The notes under the pieces: generated by a model
The model's database searches: none
Seen by the model: only the letters and a program-made list of their open reading frames with translations
Told to the model about the DNA's origin: nothing
Made by a program: the position numbers and the translations under genes
NCBI RefSeq assembly: GCF_002251385.1
Contig: NZ_NPJJ01000018.1
Coordinates: forward strand, 221,851 to 285,850
Length of the DNA: 64,000 nt
Source: Prevotella sp. P5-108
Lineage (GTDB): Bacteria > Bacteroidota > Bacteroidia > Bacteroidales > Bacteroidaceae
Reading direction: 5' to 3'
Shown here: one piece after another, positions 36,476 to 45,910 of the stretch
Layout of the letters: each line of letters starts with the position of its first letter
Position numbering within the stretch: position 1 is the first letter of the stretch

Positions 36476-37216
36476 ATGAACAAGACATCAGCCTACAAGA
36501 TGACCATCATCGTACCCGTGTACAATGAAGAAGACAATATAGACGCCCTCAACCAGCGTCTTGGAGATTACCTCAAGAGCAGCGCGTGCAAGTCGTGTGT
36601 GCTCTTTGTCAATGACGGTTCGAGAGACAACAGTCTGGCATATATCAAAGAGGTGTGCCGCCACAACCCCGACTTCTACTATATCTCTCTGGGCAAGAAC
36701 AGCGGACTGAGCGCAGCCCTGAAAGCCGGCATCGATGAGGCCTGCTCGGAGTATGTGGGTTATATCGATGCCGACCTGCAGACCGACCCCGACGACTTTG
36801 ACCTGCTACTCGCCCAGATTCATGACCATGCTCTCGTGACGGGCATCAGGGCCAATCGCAAGGACACCGCCTTCAAGCGACTGCAGTCGCGCATCGCCAA
36901 CGGCTTCCGCCGCATGATGACCGATGATGGCGCTGCCGACACAGGTTGTCCGCTCAAGGTGATGCGTACCGACTATGCCAAGCGCATACCCTTCTTCAAG
37001 GGTCTGCACCGATTCCTGCCCGCCATGATACTGCTGCAGGGTGGCACCTACGCACAGGTGGCTGTAAGACACTATCCCCGTACGGCTGGTGTGTCCAAGT
37101 ATCATCTTGCCAACCGTCTCGTGGCGCCCTTTGTCGACTGCTTTGCCTACCGCTGGATGCGCAGCAGGTATATCAACTATACTATAGCCCAGAGCAACGT
37201 CGGCGACAACGACTGA
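36476..37216 (+). CDS. Family 2 glycosyltransferase (ArnC/DPM1-like)
   Basis: A ~246-residue glycosyltransferase that probably loads a sugar onto undecaprenyl phosphate. The GT-A fold shows MTIIVPVYNEEDNIDALNQR, VLFVNDGSRDNSL, YIDADLQTDPDDF (the DXD region) and HRFLPAMILLQGGTYAQVAV. It lacks the two C-terminal helices found in ArnC of Enterobacteria, so it is a soluble, dolichol-phosphate-mannose-synthase-like form. It sits between the epimerase and the LAB_N gene. I place the start at MNKTSAYKM (36476). Confidence 0.85.
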   Translation: MNKTSAYKMTIIVPVYNEEDNIDALNQRLGDYLKSSACKSCVLFVNDGSRDNSLAYIKEVCRHNPDFYYISLGKNSGLSAALKAGIDEACSEYVGYIDADLQTDPDDFDLLLAQIHDHALVTGIRANRKDTAFKRLQSRIANGFRRMMTDDGAADTGCPLKVMRTDYAKRIPFFKGLHRFLPAMILLQGGTYAQVAVRHYPRTAGVSKYHLANRLVAPFVDCFAYRWMRSRYINYTIAQSNVGDND

Positions 37217-37253
37217 GGTGCTCTCGGGTATAAACGGATAATAGATAAAACAC

Positions 37254-37916
37254 ATGAAAGTACAACTCTTAGTCACGGCGATAGGATTACTGGCGCAGGG
37301 GTTCTTCTCGGCACGAATCCTGGTGCAATGGGCCATGTCGGAGAAGGCCCGGCGGGTGCTGTCTCCCTCTCTCTTCTGGATATTCAGCATTGCGGGGTCT
37401 TACCTGTTGTGCCTCTATGGATGGCTCCGTGATGACTTTGCTATCGTCTTTGGACAACTTGTGTCCTATTACATCTATCTGTGGAATCTCAAGACCAAGG
37501 ATGTGTGGCTGTACATACCCAAAATAGTGAGGTGGACGCTGGTGGCTACACCCATAGTGCTGTTAGGTGTAGTGGGAGAGTATGCCGACGAGTATATAGG
37601 GCGGTTCCTGCACAATAGCGACGTGCCGCTGGGTCTCCTGCTGTTCGGCTCGGCGGGCCAACTGGTCTTTACCATGCGCTTTGTGTGCCAGTGGTACTGC
37701 TCGCGCAAGGCAGGAGAGTCGCGGTTGCCCCTGGTGTTTTGGCTGTTGAGCCTTGTGGGGTCGGTATCCATCATCGCCTATGGCGTCATGCGCTGTGACG
37801 TGGTGCTCATACTTGGTCAGTCGTTTGGCATCGTGGCGTATGTGAGAAACATCATGCTGCTGGCAAAGACTGACGTTTTGCCCCATGGCAGAACGCTGGC
37901 TGCCGGCAAGCGTTAG
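37254..37916 (+). CDS. Membrane protein with two lipid-A-disaccharide-synthase N-terminal (LAB_N) domains
   Basis: A 220-residue inner-membrane protein with about six or seven helices. It is built of two similar halves: ARILVQWAMSEKARRVLSPS with a following LFWIFSIAGSYLLCLYG, and MRFVCQWYCSRKAGESRLPL with a following VFWLLSLVGSVSIIAYG. Each is the LAB_N unit named after LpxB-associated sequences and found next to ArnC/ArnT-type genes. It ends the four-gene operon and is a candidate flippase or helper for the lipid-linked sugar. That role is inferred from neighbours. Confidence 0.8.
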   Translation: MKVQLLVTAIGLLAQGFFSARILVQWAMSEKARRVLSPSLFWIFSIAGSYLLCLYGWLRDDFAIVFGQLVSYYIYLWNLKTKDVWLYIPKIVRWTLVATPIVLLGVVGEYADEYIGRFLHNSDVPLGLLLFGSAGQLVFTMRFVCQWYCSRKAGESRLPLVFWLLSLVGSVSIIAYGVMRCDVVLILGQSFGIVAYVRNIMLLAKTDVLPHGRTLAAGKR

Positions 37917-37923
37917 CCCACCG

Positions 37924-37985
37924 ATACCGACGGCGAAGATAGTCGGGCTTGCCCTCCCGATACCCTCGGCGTCGGTATTTTGTTC
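37924..37985 (+). terminator. Probable terminator after the lipid A decoration operon
   Basis: ATACCGAC (37924-37931) pairs with GTCGGTAT (37971-37978) around an inner TCGGG/CCCGA hairpin and is followed by TTTTGTTCTTTT. Confidence 0.6.
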
Positions 37986-38141
37986 TTTTAACATTAAAAA
38001 GGGTATGAAAGACAAAAAAAATGGCTACTTTTGTTTCCATCTACACAAGAGTAGCCATTGCCGTGTCACCGAGGGTGGTAGCGTCGATGGTCTCTCTGCT
38101 AAAGACCGGTAAATCGTTTAACATTATAATACATAAAAACC

Positions 38142-39917
38142 ATGAAGTATCCTAAAATTGGAATCCGCCCCACCATCGACGGTCGTCAGGGTGGCGTTCG
38201 CGAGAGTCTTGAAGACAAGACTATGGCCCTGGCTCAGGCTGTGGCTGATCTCATTTCGACTAATCTTAAGAATGGCGACGGTTCGCCAGTAGAGTGTGTC
38301 ATCGCCGACAGCACCATAGGCCGTGTGGCTGAGAGCGCCGCTTGTGCCGAGAAGTTTGAGCGCGAGGGCGTGGGCAGTACCATCACCGTTACCTCATGCT
38401 GGTGCTATGGTTCGGAGACCATGGATATGAACCCCCATTATCCTAAGGCTGTCTGGGGCTTCAACGGTACCGAGCGCCCCGGCGCCGTGTATCTGGCTGC
38501 CGTTCTGGCTGCCCATGCCCAGAAGGGTCTGCCTGCTTTCGGCATCTACGGCCATGATGTGCAGGACCTCGACGACAACACTATCCCTGCCGACGTGGCA
38601 GAAAAGATACTGCGCTTTGCCCGCGCCGCACAGGCTGTGGCTACGATGCGCGGCAAGAGCTATCTGAGCATGGGTAACACCTGTATGGGTATTGCCGGAA
38701 GTATCGTCGACGCCGACTTCTTCCAGGACTATCTCGGCATGCGTACCGAGTATGTGGACCTGGTCGAAATCCTGCGCCGTGTGGACGAGGGTATCTATGA
38801 CCCCGAGGAGTACAAGAAGGCCATGGCTTGGACCGAGAAGTACTGCAAGGCCAATGAGGGCCACGACTACAACGAGGAGATAGGCAAGGCCAAGACCCGC
38901 GAGCAGAAGGACAAGGACTGGGAGTTCACCGTAAAGAATATGCTTATCATCAACGACCTGATGCACGGCAACCCTCGTCTCGAGGAGCTGGGCTTCAAGG
39001 AGGAGAGTCTGGGCCACAACGCCATCGCTGCCGGTGTGCAGGGCCAGCGCCAGTGGACCGACTATATCCCCAACTTTGACTTCCCCGAGTCGCTGATGTG
39101 TACCTCGTTTGACTGGAACGGCACACGCGAGGCCAACGTGCTGGCCACCGAGAACGACTCGCTCAACGGCGTGGCTATGCTCTTCGGTCATCTGCTTACC
39201 AACAAGGGTGTGATGTTCTCTGACATCCGTACCTACTGGAGCCCCGAGGCTGTGAAGCGCGTCACCGGCAAGGAAGCCACCGGTCTGGCTGCTGGCGGTT
39301 TCATCCACCTCATCAACTCGGGTGCCACGACGCTCGACGCCACTGGTGCGATGACCGATGCCGAGGGCAACCCCACCATGAAGCATCACTGGGAGATGAC
39401 CCAGGAAGATGTTGAGGCTTGCCTCAAGGCCACGACATGGTATCCTGCCTGCCGCGACTACTTCCGTGGCGGTGGCTATTCAAGCAACTTCCTCACCCGT
39501 GGTGGTATGCCTATGACCATGATACGCGTGAACAGAGTCAAGGGCTTGGGTCCCGTCATCCAGCTCGCCGAGGGTTGGAGCGTAGACCTCGACCCCGAAA
39601 TCCATGACATCCTCAACAAGCGCACCGACAAGACCTGGCCTACCACATGGTTTGTGCCACGCCTCGACGCTTCGCGCGACGCCTTCAAGGATGTATACTC
39701 AGTGATGAACAACTGGGGCGCCAACCACGGTGCCATCGCCTATGGCCACATCGGTGCCGACATCATCACCCTCGCCTCTATCCTGCGCATCCCCGTATGT
39801 ATGCACAACGTGGCCGACGACCAGGTGTTCCGTCCATCGGCATGGAATGCCTTCGGTATGGACAAGGAGGGTGCCGACTATCGCGCCTGCCAGAACTTCG
39901 GTCCTGTGTACAAATAA
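38142..39917 (+). CDS. fucI: L-fucose isomerase
   Basis: FucI converts L-fucose to L-fuculose, the first step of fucose catabolism (it also acts on D-arabinose). The 591-residue length and the stretches [54 protein letters not shown] and [20 protein letters not shown] are diagnostic for the family. A TACTTTTG box at 38026-38033 could be its -7 element, though no clear -33 box is seen. fucP follows 134 bases downstream. Neither fuculokinase nor fuculose-phosphate aldolase is in the window. Confidence 0.96.
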   Translation: MKYPKIGIRPTIDGRQGGVRESLEDKTMALAQAVADLISTNLKNGDGSPVECVIADSTIGRVAESAACAEKFEREGVGSTITVTSCWCYGSETMDMNPHYPKAVWGFNGTERPGAVYLAAVLAAHAQKGLPAFGIYGHDVQDLDDNTIPADVAEKILRFARAAQAVATMRGKSYLSMGNTCMGIAGSIVDADFFQDYLGMRTEYVDLVEILRRVDEGIYDPEEYKKAMAWTEKYCKANEGHDYNEEIGKAKTREQKDKDWEFTVKNMLIINDLMHGNPRLEELGFKEESLGHNAIAAGVQGQRQWTDYIPNFDFPESLMCTSFDWNGTREANVLATENDSLNGVAMLFGHLLTNKGVMFSDIRTYWSPEAVKRVTGKEATGLAAGGFIHLINSGATTLDATGAMTDAEGNPTMKHHWEMTQEDVEACLKATTWYPACRDYFRGGGYSSNFLTRGGMPMTMIRVNRVKGLGPVIQLAEGWSVDLDPEIHDILNKRTDKTWPTTWFVPRLDASRDAFKDVYSVMNNWGANHGAIAYGHIGADIITLASILRIPVCMHNVADDQVFRPSAWNAFGMDKEGADYRACQNFGPVYK

Positions 39918-39949
39918 TGGGTCAATGAACAATAAGTAGACAATCATAG

Positions 39950-40020
39950 AGAGAGGAGAGACGCCGTGGGGCATCTGGTCTGTAACGGCCACGGTGCCGG
40001 TGGCGGCTCCCCTCTCTCTG
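39950..40020 (+). terminator. Hairpin between fucI and fucP, possible attenuator or terminator
   Basis: AGAGAGAGGAGAG pairs with CTCCCCTCTCTCT across a GC-rich loop that itself can pair (GGCCACGGTGCCGGTGGC). A weak TTTT follows at 40023. It could reduce fucP transcription relative to fucI or stabilise the fucI message. Confidence 0.45.
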
Positions 40021-40051
40021 TCGTTTTAATCGTGTAATAGAAATTGAAGCA

Positions 40052-41356
40052 ATGAACAAACCTCGATTAGTGGAGAAGAAGTATCTCTTGCCCTTCGTGC
40101 TCCTGACCACCCTCTTTGCCCTCTGGGGATTTGCCAATGATATCACCAACCCCATGGTGGCAGCCTTCCAGACGGTGATGGAGCTCAAGGCCAGCGAGGC
40201 GTCGCTTGTGCAGTTTGCCTTCTATGGCGGCTATGCCACCATGGCGGTGCCTGCGGCGCTCTTCATACGCCGCTACAGCTACAAGAGCGGCATCATGCTG
40301 GGTCTGGCGCTCTACGCGTTGGGCGCATTCCTGTTTATACCGGCTGCGGCGTATCAGGAGTTCTCTTTCTTCTGCATCTCGCTCTATGTGCTTACCTTCG
40401 GACTGGCGTTTCTGGAGACCACGGCCAATCCCTTTGTGCTCTCGCTGGGCAGCAAGGAGACGTCGACACGCCGTCTGAATCTGGCGCAGGCGTTCAACCC
40501 CCTCGGTTCGCTCATGGGCATGGGCGTGGCGTCGTTTATTGTGCTGCCCCACCTGTGGTCTGACCGTCGCGACGCCGCCGGTGCCATCATCTTCCCGACC
40601 CTCACCGAGGCAGAGAAGTCTGGCATACGTCTGCACGACCTGGTGGTGATACGCGACCCCTATGTGGCTATCGGACTGGTGGTGCTCATCATGCTGGTGG
40701 TCTTCGCCCTCACGCGGATGCCACGCACGGAGAGCACCGGTGAGCATGCCCGCGTGGGCGACACCATGCGCCGGCTGCTGGACAACAAGCCCTACATGGC
40801 CGGCGTGGTCACACAGATGTTTTATGTGGCTGCGCAGATTATGGTGTGGACCTTTATCATCCAGTATGCCGACCGTCTGGGCATCAACAAGGCTACGGCG
40901 CAGATCTACAACATCGTGGCGATGGTGCTCTTCCTCAGCGGACGATTTATCAGCACCTTCCTGATGCGCTATGTCAACACCCGACTGCTGCTGGCTATCT
41001 TTGCCACCGGCGCCGCCCTCTGCACGCTCGGCACCATCTTCATCCAGGACATCGTGGGCCTCTACTCGCTGGTAGGCATCAGCGTATTCATGTCGCTCAT
41101 GTTCCCCACCATCTACGGTATAGCCCTGGAGAATGTCAATGCCGAAGACGCCAGTCTGGGTGCCGCCTTCCTGGTGATGGCCATCGTGGGCGGAGCCATC
41201 ATGCCTCCGCTCCAGGGTATGATCATAGACCGGGGCGTGGTGATGGGTCTTCCCGCCGTCAACGCCTCGTTTGTGCTGCCTCTCATCAGCTTTGTAGTGG
41301 TTTTCACCTACGGTTTCTGCCAGTATCAACTGAGCCGCAAGCATGGCGGTGTGTAA
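40052..41356 (+). CDS. fucP: L-fucose:H+ symporter
   Basis: A 434-residue inner-membrane transporter of the FHS subfamily of the major facilitator superfamily, with twelve predicted helices. FALWGFANDITNPMVAAFQT near the start, ETTANPFVLSLGSKETSTRR with LNLAQAFNPLGS, and FPTIYGIALENV are typical for FucP. It imports L-fucose for the preceding isomerase. Gene order fucI-fucP suggests one fucose utilisation unit. Confidence 0.92.
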   Translation: MNKPRLVEKKYLLPFVLLTTLFALWGFANDITNPMVAAFQTVMELKASEASLVQFAFYGGYATMAVPAALFIRRYSYKSGIMLGLALYALGAFLFIPAAAYQEFSFFCISLYVLTFGLAFLETTANPFVLSLGSKETSTRRLNLAQAFNPLGSLMGMGVASFIVLPHLWSDRRDAAGAIIFPTLTEAEKSGIRLHDLVVIRDPYVAIGLVVLIMLVVFALTRMPRTESTGEHARVGDTMRRLLDNKPYMAGVVTQMFYVAAQIMVWTFIIQYADRLGINKATAQIYNIVAMVLFLSGRFISTFLMRYVNTRLLLAIFATGAALCTLGTIFIQDIVGLYSLVGISVFMSLMFPTIYGIALENVNAEDASLGAAFLVMAIVGGAIMPPLQGMIIDRGVVMGLPAVNASFVLPLISFVVVFTYGFCQYQLSRKHGGV

Positions 41357-41380
41357 CCGTGTGACACTATAAATAACGAC

Positions 41381-41410
41381 AAGGGCCATCCACACCAGCG
41401 GATGGCCCTT
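41381..41410. terminator. Hairpin after fucP
   Basis: An 11-bp perfect stem (AAGGGCCATCC, 41381-41391, complement 41400-41410) with an 8-base loop lies 25 bases after fucP. It lacks a strong T tract, so termination may be partial. Confidence 0.6.
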
Positions 41411-41480
41411 GCTGTTGATGGCGGGCGGAGGGGGCGATGGTTAAAAACGATTAACGGTATTGATTTTTAACGGAAAAGAC

Positions 41481-41512
41481 TTGCTCCGTATCTTCCATTT
41501 TCCCTATCTTTG
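41481..41512 (+). promoter_or_regulatory. Promoter of the unknown secreted protein gene
   Basis: TTGC (41481-41484), 20 bases, TATCTTTG (41505-41512). Fits the Bacteroidetes consensus. Confidence 0.65.
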
Positions 41513-41569
41513 GGCTGTAATCTATCAAGAGAGAGTTATCCCAATGTGTAACATCCAATGTATTTGCCT

Positions 41570-42379
41570 ATGAGAAAGTGTTTGATGACCGGCATCCTCC
41601 TGATGGTGGCATGCCTGGCGTTTGGGCAGACGCCCAAAGTGTTGGTGTATAATCCGTATACGAAGAAGGGCGACTTGCCGCCCGAGTGGTTGAAGAACAA
41701 GGTGACCCAGCAGCAGTATGACTCGCTGGCACGCCTGTCGCAGCATTATGCCGTGAGCTATGACCACTTCAAGGCGCGTGGGCTGACTCAGGACGACATA
41801 CGTCGGTATGTGAAGCGTACGGAGGTGCTGCTCAGCGAAGCGCAGCTCAAGAACATCACCGGTGGCTCTGGTCCTGAAGAGTGGAGGAAGAAAGGCATAA
41901 CGCTGACCGACACCTGTCATTTCAAAGTGCAGCCTCTGCCGGTGGGTGTGGAGCCTCTGATGCAGGCCAAGAATGACGAGGGCGACGAGGTGGTGCGCTA
42001 CATCCTCTATTCTGACATCGACGGCTATGACGCTCACGTGATGGTCGAGGTAAAGCTCTCCAAGGACGATAAAGGCAATACGCAGTTTGTGGTGAGCAGG
42101 CTGCTTCCCTACAGCGTGTCGGGACTCAGAGTAGAAAACCGTGCTACGCTGAGGCGTTCCGGTGGCGGTGCCATGCGTGAAGTCAGCAGCGGAACCTTTG
42201 ATGCCGGTGGCTGTACGCCCGTCTACTTCCTGCAGGGCTTCTTCAGTTTTGATGATGCCAAGGGCTACAAGCACATGTGCAGCCTCAACCATCAGTTCTT
42301 CCTGAAGCTGGGCCCCGACAGTGACTCCCGTCCTGCCAATGTTGCTCCCACGGAAGGCTGGGGTGCCGGCGGCAGTTAG
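41570..42379 (+). CDS. Secreted protein of unknown function
   Basis: I do not recognise this ~269-residue protein. From MRKCLMTGILLMVACLAFGQ it has a clear signal peptide, so it is exported, probably to the periplasm; the Cys in VACLAFG is not followed by a strong lipobox. The mature part is mixed alpha/beta with short repeats neither internal nor domain-like, and contains two Cys (DTCHF, GGCTP). The tail is polar and Gly-rich (EGWGAGGS). It has its own promoter and stands alone between fucP and the second SusCD pair. The frame is open from 41558. Confidence 0.7.
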   Translation: MRKCLMTGILLMVACLAFGQTPKVLVYNPYTKKGDLPPEWLKNKVTQQQYDSLARLSQHYAVSYDHFKARGLTQDDIRRYVKRTEVLLSEAQLKNITGGSGPEEWRKKGITLTDTCHFKVQPLPVGVEPLMQAKNDEGDEVVRYILYSDIDGYDAHVMVEVKLSKDDKGNTQFVVSRLLPYSVSGLRVENRATLRRSGGGAMREVSSGTFDAGGCTPVYFLQGFFSFDDAKGYKHMCSLNHQFFLKLGPDSDSRPANVAPTEGWGAGGS

Positions 42380-43201
42380 CGGTCTGCCTCTGGGTGTGGG
42401 CAAGGGAAGTGTGAGTGACCTCTATATAATATAATGTATAGGTATAGACTTGCTCCCGCTTTAGAAAGATTGGGATAGGGTCTTCCCGTGGCATCTCCCT
42501 GCCTATCAGCTTTGTGCCGGTTGCCTCCGATTTAGAATTATTGCTGGGAGAGTGGCTCCTAAAAGCCCCTCTCCCAGACGCATCTCAAGAGAAACGGAGT
42601 CATACTCTCGGACTTCGTACCACGCCCTGCGCCGTGTGTCATCTGCGGTGGCTCAGATATGACCAATGCAGTCGTAAACGGAGAGAAACAGTAGACAACC
42701 GCAGTGTTATTGATTATGTAGACTTGCATAACCACTATGAAAACATTTTTCTATCACTGACAAGAAAACCACAAAGTGTCTTTCGTGGACTCACTATAGT
42801 ATAACTCTCCAAATGAAAGATGCCGGCGCGCACTCTTGGCATGAGAATGAAACTGCCAACGAGATGTAGAACACTTACACTTTAGAGCTCAACGTATTCT
42901 CTCAGTACAATCATCGTCTCTTGAAGTTGCAGAACTTGTAATGCAGAGTATCAGTAAAATAAGGGAAAAATCCAATAAATGCATAAACTTAGTGCTAATT
43001 ACATTCTCTTTACATAAGAGTAACAGCCTCAGTTTCTTGTTTTGTACTGACACCATGTAATTAACAAAAGATAATGCGACTATTAATGGTTTCTATCGTT
43101 AATAAAGCATAAATAATGGAGCCTTTATACTTTTTTTCATGCGTTGCGCCTTATCTTTGTTTCTTGGAAATCATCCTTAACCTAAATAATAGAAATAGAA
43201 A
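42380..43201. other. Long A+T-rich intergenic region before the second SusCD pair
   Basis: About 820 bases without a convincing gene; base composition drops in GC from ~42700 onward, matching the SusCD genes that follow. A -7 box TATCTTTG at 43152-43159 precedes susC by 42 bases. An open frame at 42514-42804 has no supporting features. Confidence 0.5.
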
Positions 43202-45898
43202 ATGGCAAATGGCAAAAAAACCACATTACTTCTTCTATTGCTCTTTTGCAGTTCTTTGGCTCATGCACAAAAGCAAGTTCCTATAGAACGGAAAGATACC
43301 ATTGCCAATGAAAGTAATATAATAAAGATAGTTGGAAATCATTCCAACAAGGGTGCTGCCAACAACGCCCTCGACGTGTTGAGTGGTCAGGCTGCTGGTG
43401 TCAATGTGACATCCAACGGTCTGGATCGTATGGCTATGCTCAATAGTGTGCGAGTACGTGGTACAACCTCCATCATCGGAGGTAACGACCCTTTGGTGCT
43501 GATTGATGGTGTCACATCCGATGTGTTTACACTTTCTACCATCTATCCTGCAGACATCGAGAGTTTTCGTATATTGAAGAATGCTGCGGAGACCGCCATG
43601 TATGGTTCACGAGGAGCTTCGGGTGTCATAGAGGTGAAAACCAAGAAAGGCACAGGAAGAGGATTCCAAATCTCGTATGAGGGTAATGTGGGGTTTGAGC
43701 AGATGTACAAACACCTGGAGATGCTCAATGCTGCTGAATATGTTGCAACGGCAAAGGCATTGGGTATCTATTGCAACAACGGAGGTTTCAATACCGATAA
43801 CTACAAGGTGATAACACGCACGGGTATGGTGAACAATCATTACCTTGCATTCAGCGGAGGTACGCCACAGTCTAACTATCGTGCATCTTTCGGAGTGATG
43901 GACCACAACACCATCATCAAGAAGATGGACTATAACGTTTTTGTTGCCAAGGTTGATGTAACCCAGAAAGCCTTCAATGACAGACTAACCGGAGAATTCG
44001 GAGTTTTTGGCTATTCATTCAAGAACCATGACATCTTTGATACGCAGATGCTGTTCTATTCCGCAGCATGCCAGAACCCAACTTTCCCTGCTGGTACTGA
44101 CGAGCATGGAAACTGGCTGAAAAACGAATCGGCAACGCATGTCAACCCACCCGGAATATTGCTTGAAGAGAAAAACGACTCCAAGGATTTGAACTTTGAC
44201 GCACACATAAAGCTGAGCTATGACTTCAATCCAAACTGGCGCATTTCCACATTCGCATCATATCTGTATGGTTCTACGGAAAACGGAATGTTCTGCCCTA
44301 CATGGGTATGGGCACAGGGCAACGTGTACCGTGGCGAGTTCAAGAAGGAGGAATGGCTGGGCAATGTGGCCCTCAGTTTCAACAAGCAGATAGGCATACA
44401 CAGAATATCCGCAGAGGCAAGCAGCGAATACCGAAAATTGACAAAGACAGCCTTTTGGATGTATGCCAAGGGCATTCCGACAAATGATTTCGGTTACAAC
44501 AATCTGGGTGCTACCGCAGCCCGACCTTATGGCGGTACAGAAAGTACATACGAAGATCAGTCCTTGGCTTCCGTGATGGGAAGCGTCACCTACTCTTTGC
44601 TTGACCGCTACCTGCTGTCGGTTAATGCACGTGGTGACGGTTCTTCAATGGTTGGCGACGACAATACATGGGGATTTTTCCCGTCCGTATCATTCACTTG
44701 GGATATGAAGAAGGAGAATTTTCTTGCCAACGTGAAGCCGTTGTCCATGCTCAAACTCTGCACAGGTTTGGGACAGGCTGGCAACCTTGGCGGTATCTCT
44801 GCCTACACAACCATGAACACCGTAAGGCAGACGGGTATAGTACCTGTAAAGAGCTCGCCAACAGTGACACTCGGAATGGTGAGAAACAACAATCCTGACT
44901 TGAGGTGGGAAACAAAGACCACCTTCAACATCGGTGCTGACTTCGGTTTCTTTGCCAACCGCATTATGCTCACGGCAGAGTACTACTATTCAAAAACCTC
45001 CGACATGCTCTATGCCTACGAGGTTCCCGTTCCACCATTCGCTTATAACACATTGCTGGCAAACATCGGTTCCATGTCCAATCGCGGATTGGAGCTTGGC
45101 TTGTCAGTACAGCCCATAAGCAAGAAAGACATGGAACTGAACATCAATATGAATCTGTCGTTCCAAAGTAACAAACTTATCTCTCTGAGCGGAGATTACA
45201 AGGGAATGAGCATGACGGCAGCAAACATCACCGCTATTGGATCATTGGATGGTGCTGGTCAAAACGGCGGCGACAACAATGTGGTCTATCAGATAGTAGG
45301 ACAGCCGCTTGGCGTTTTCTACCTGCCACATTGCAAGGGACTCGTCAAGAATGAGAATGGCAGTTATTTTTATGACATTGAGGACCTTGATCACAACGGT
45401 AAGGTTGACTTGAGCGATGGTGGCGACCGATACATTGCCGGACAAGCCACACCAAAGGTGACTCTTGGTTCAAATATTAGTTTCAGATACAAGGACATCT
45501 ATGTCGCGTTGCAGATGAACGGTGCATTCGGGCACAATATCTTCAACGGAACAGGACTGGCTTACACAAGTATGGCGTGCTTCCCGGACTACAATGTCTT
45601 GAAGGATGCTCCAAAGAAGAACATCGTAGACCAGAGAGTCTCAGACTATTGGCTCGAAAAAGGCGATTATCTGAACTTTGAACACTTGACATTAGGATAT
45701 AATGTACCTTTGAAAAGCAAGTTTGTACGTTCCTTGCGTTTATCATGCAACATTAGCAACCTTGGAACAATCACAGGCTATAGAGGTTTGACCCCAATGA
45801 TAAACAGCTATGTTGTTAACAGCACGATGGGTATTGACGACAAACGCAACTATCCATTATACCGTACTTACTCATTGGGATTGAGTGTACAATTTTAA
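43202..45898 (+). CDS. SusC-type TonB-dependent transporter lacking the N-terminal regulatory domain
   Basis: An 898-residue outer-membrane transporter with signal peptide (TLLLLLLFCSSLAHAQ). Unlike the SusC at 21.1 kb it has no carboxypeptidase-like N-terminal domain; the plug starts almost at once (NALDVLSGQAAGVNVTSNGL, VRVRGTTSIIGGNDPLVLID, then GASGVIEVKTKKG). The barrel ends in the aromatic LGLSVQF. Codon use is visibly more A+T-rich than most of the window. It is followed 12 bases later by susD. No glycosidase or regulator accompanies the pair, so its substrate may be processed by enzymes encoded elsewhere, or it may not be a glycan. Confidence 0.92.
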   Translation: MANGKKTTLLLLLLFCSSLAHAQKQVPIERKDTIANESNIIKIVGNHSNKGAANNALDVLSGQAAGVNVTSNGLDRMAMLNSVRVRGTTSIIGGNDPLVLIDGVTSDVFTLSTIYPADIESFRILKNAAETAMYGSRGASGVIEVKTKKGTGRGFQISYEGNVGFEQMYKHLEMLNAAEYVATAKALGIYCNNGGFNTDNYKVITRTGMVNNHYLAFSGGTPQSNYRASFGVMDHNTIIKKMDYNVFVAKVDVTQKAFNDRLTGEFGVFGYSFKNHDIFDTQMLFYSAACQNPTFPAGTDEHGNWLKNESATHVNPPGILLEEKNDSKDLNFDAHIKLSYDFNPNWRISTFASYLYGSTENGMFCPTWVWAQGNVYRGEFKKEEWLGNVALSFNKQIGIHRISAEASSEYRKLTKTAFWMYAKGIPTNDFGYNNLGATAARPYGGTESTYEDQSLASVMGSVTYSLLDRYLLSVNARGDGSSMVGDDNTWGFFPSVSFTWDMKKENFLANVKPLSMLKLCTGLGQAGNLGGISAYTTMNTVRQTGIVPVKSSPTVTLGMVRNNNPDLRWETKTTFNIGADFGFFANRIMLTAEYYYSKTSDMLYAYEVPVPPFAYNTLLANIGSMSNRGLELGLSVQPISKKDMELNINMNLSFQSNKLISLSGDYKGMSMTAANITAIGSLDGAGQNGGDNNVVYQIVGQPLGVFYLPHCKGLVKNENGSYFYDIEDLDHNGKVDLSDGGDRYIAGQATPKVTLGSNISFRYKDIYVALQMNGAFGHNIFNGTGLAYTSMACFPDYNVLKDAPKKNIVDQRVSDYWLEKGDYLNFEHLTLGYNVPLKSKFVRSLRLSCNISNLGTITGYRGLTPMINSYVVNSTMGIDDKRNYPLYRTYSLGLSVQF

Positions 45899-45910
45899 AA
45901 CGAAAAGAGC

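Noticed and set aside
42514..42804. 96-codon open frame before the second SusCD pair
   Set aside because: No signal, domain or compositional support; it crosses the GC shift near 42.7 kb.
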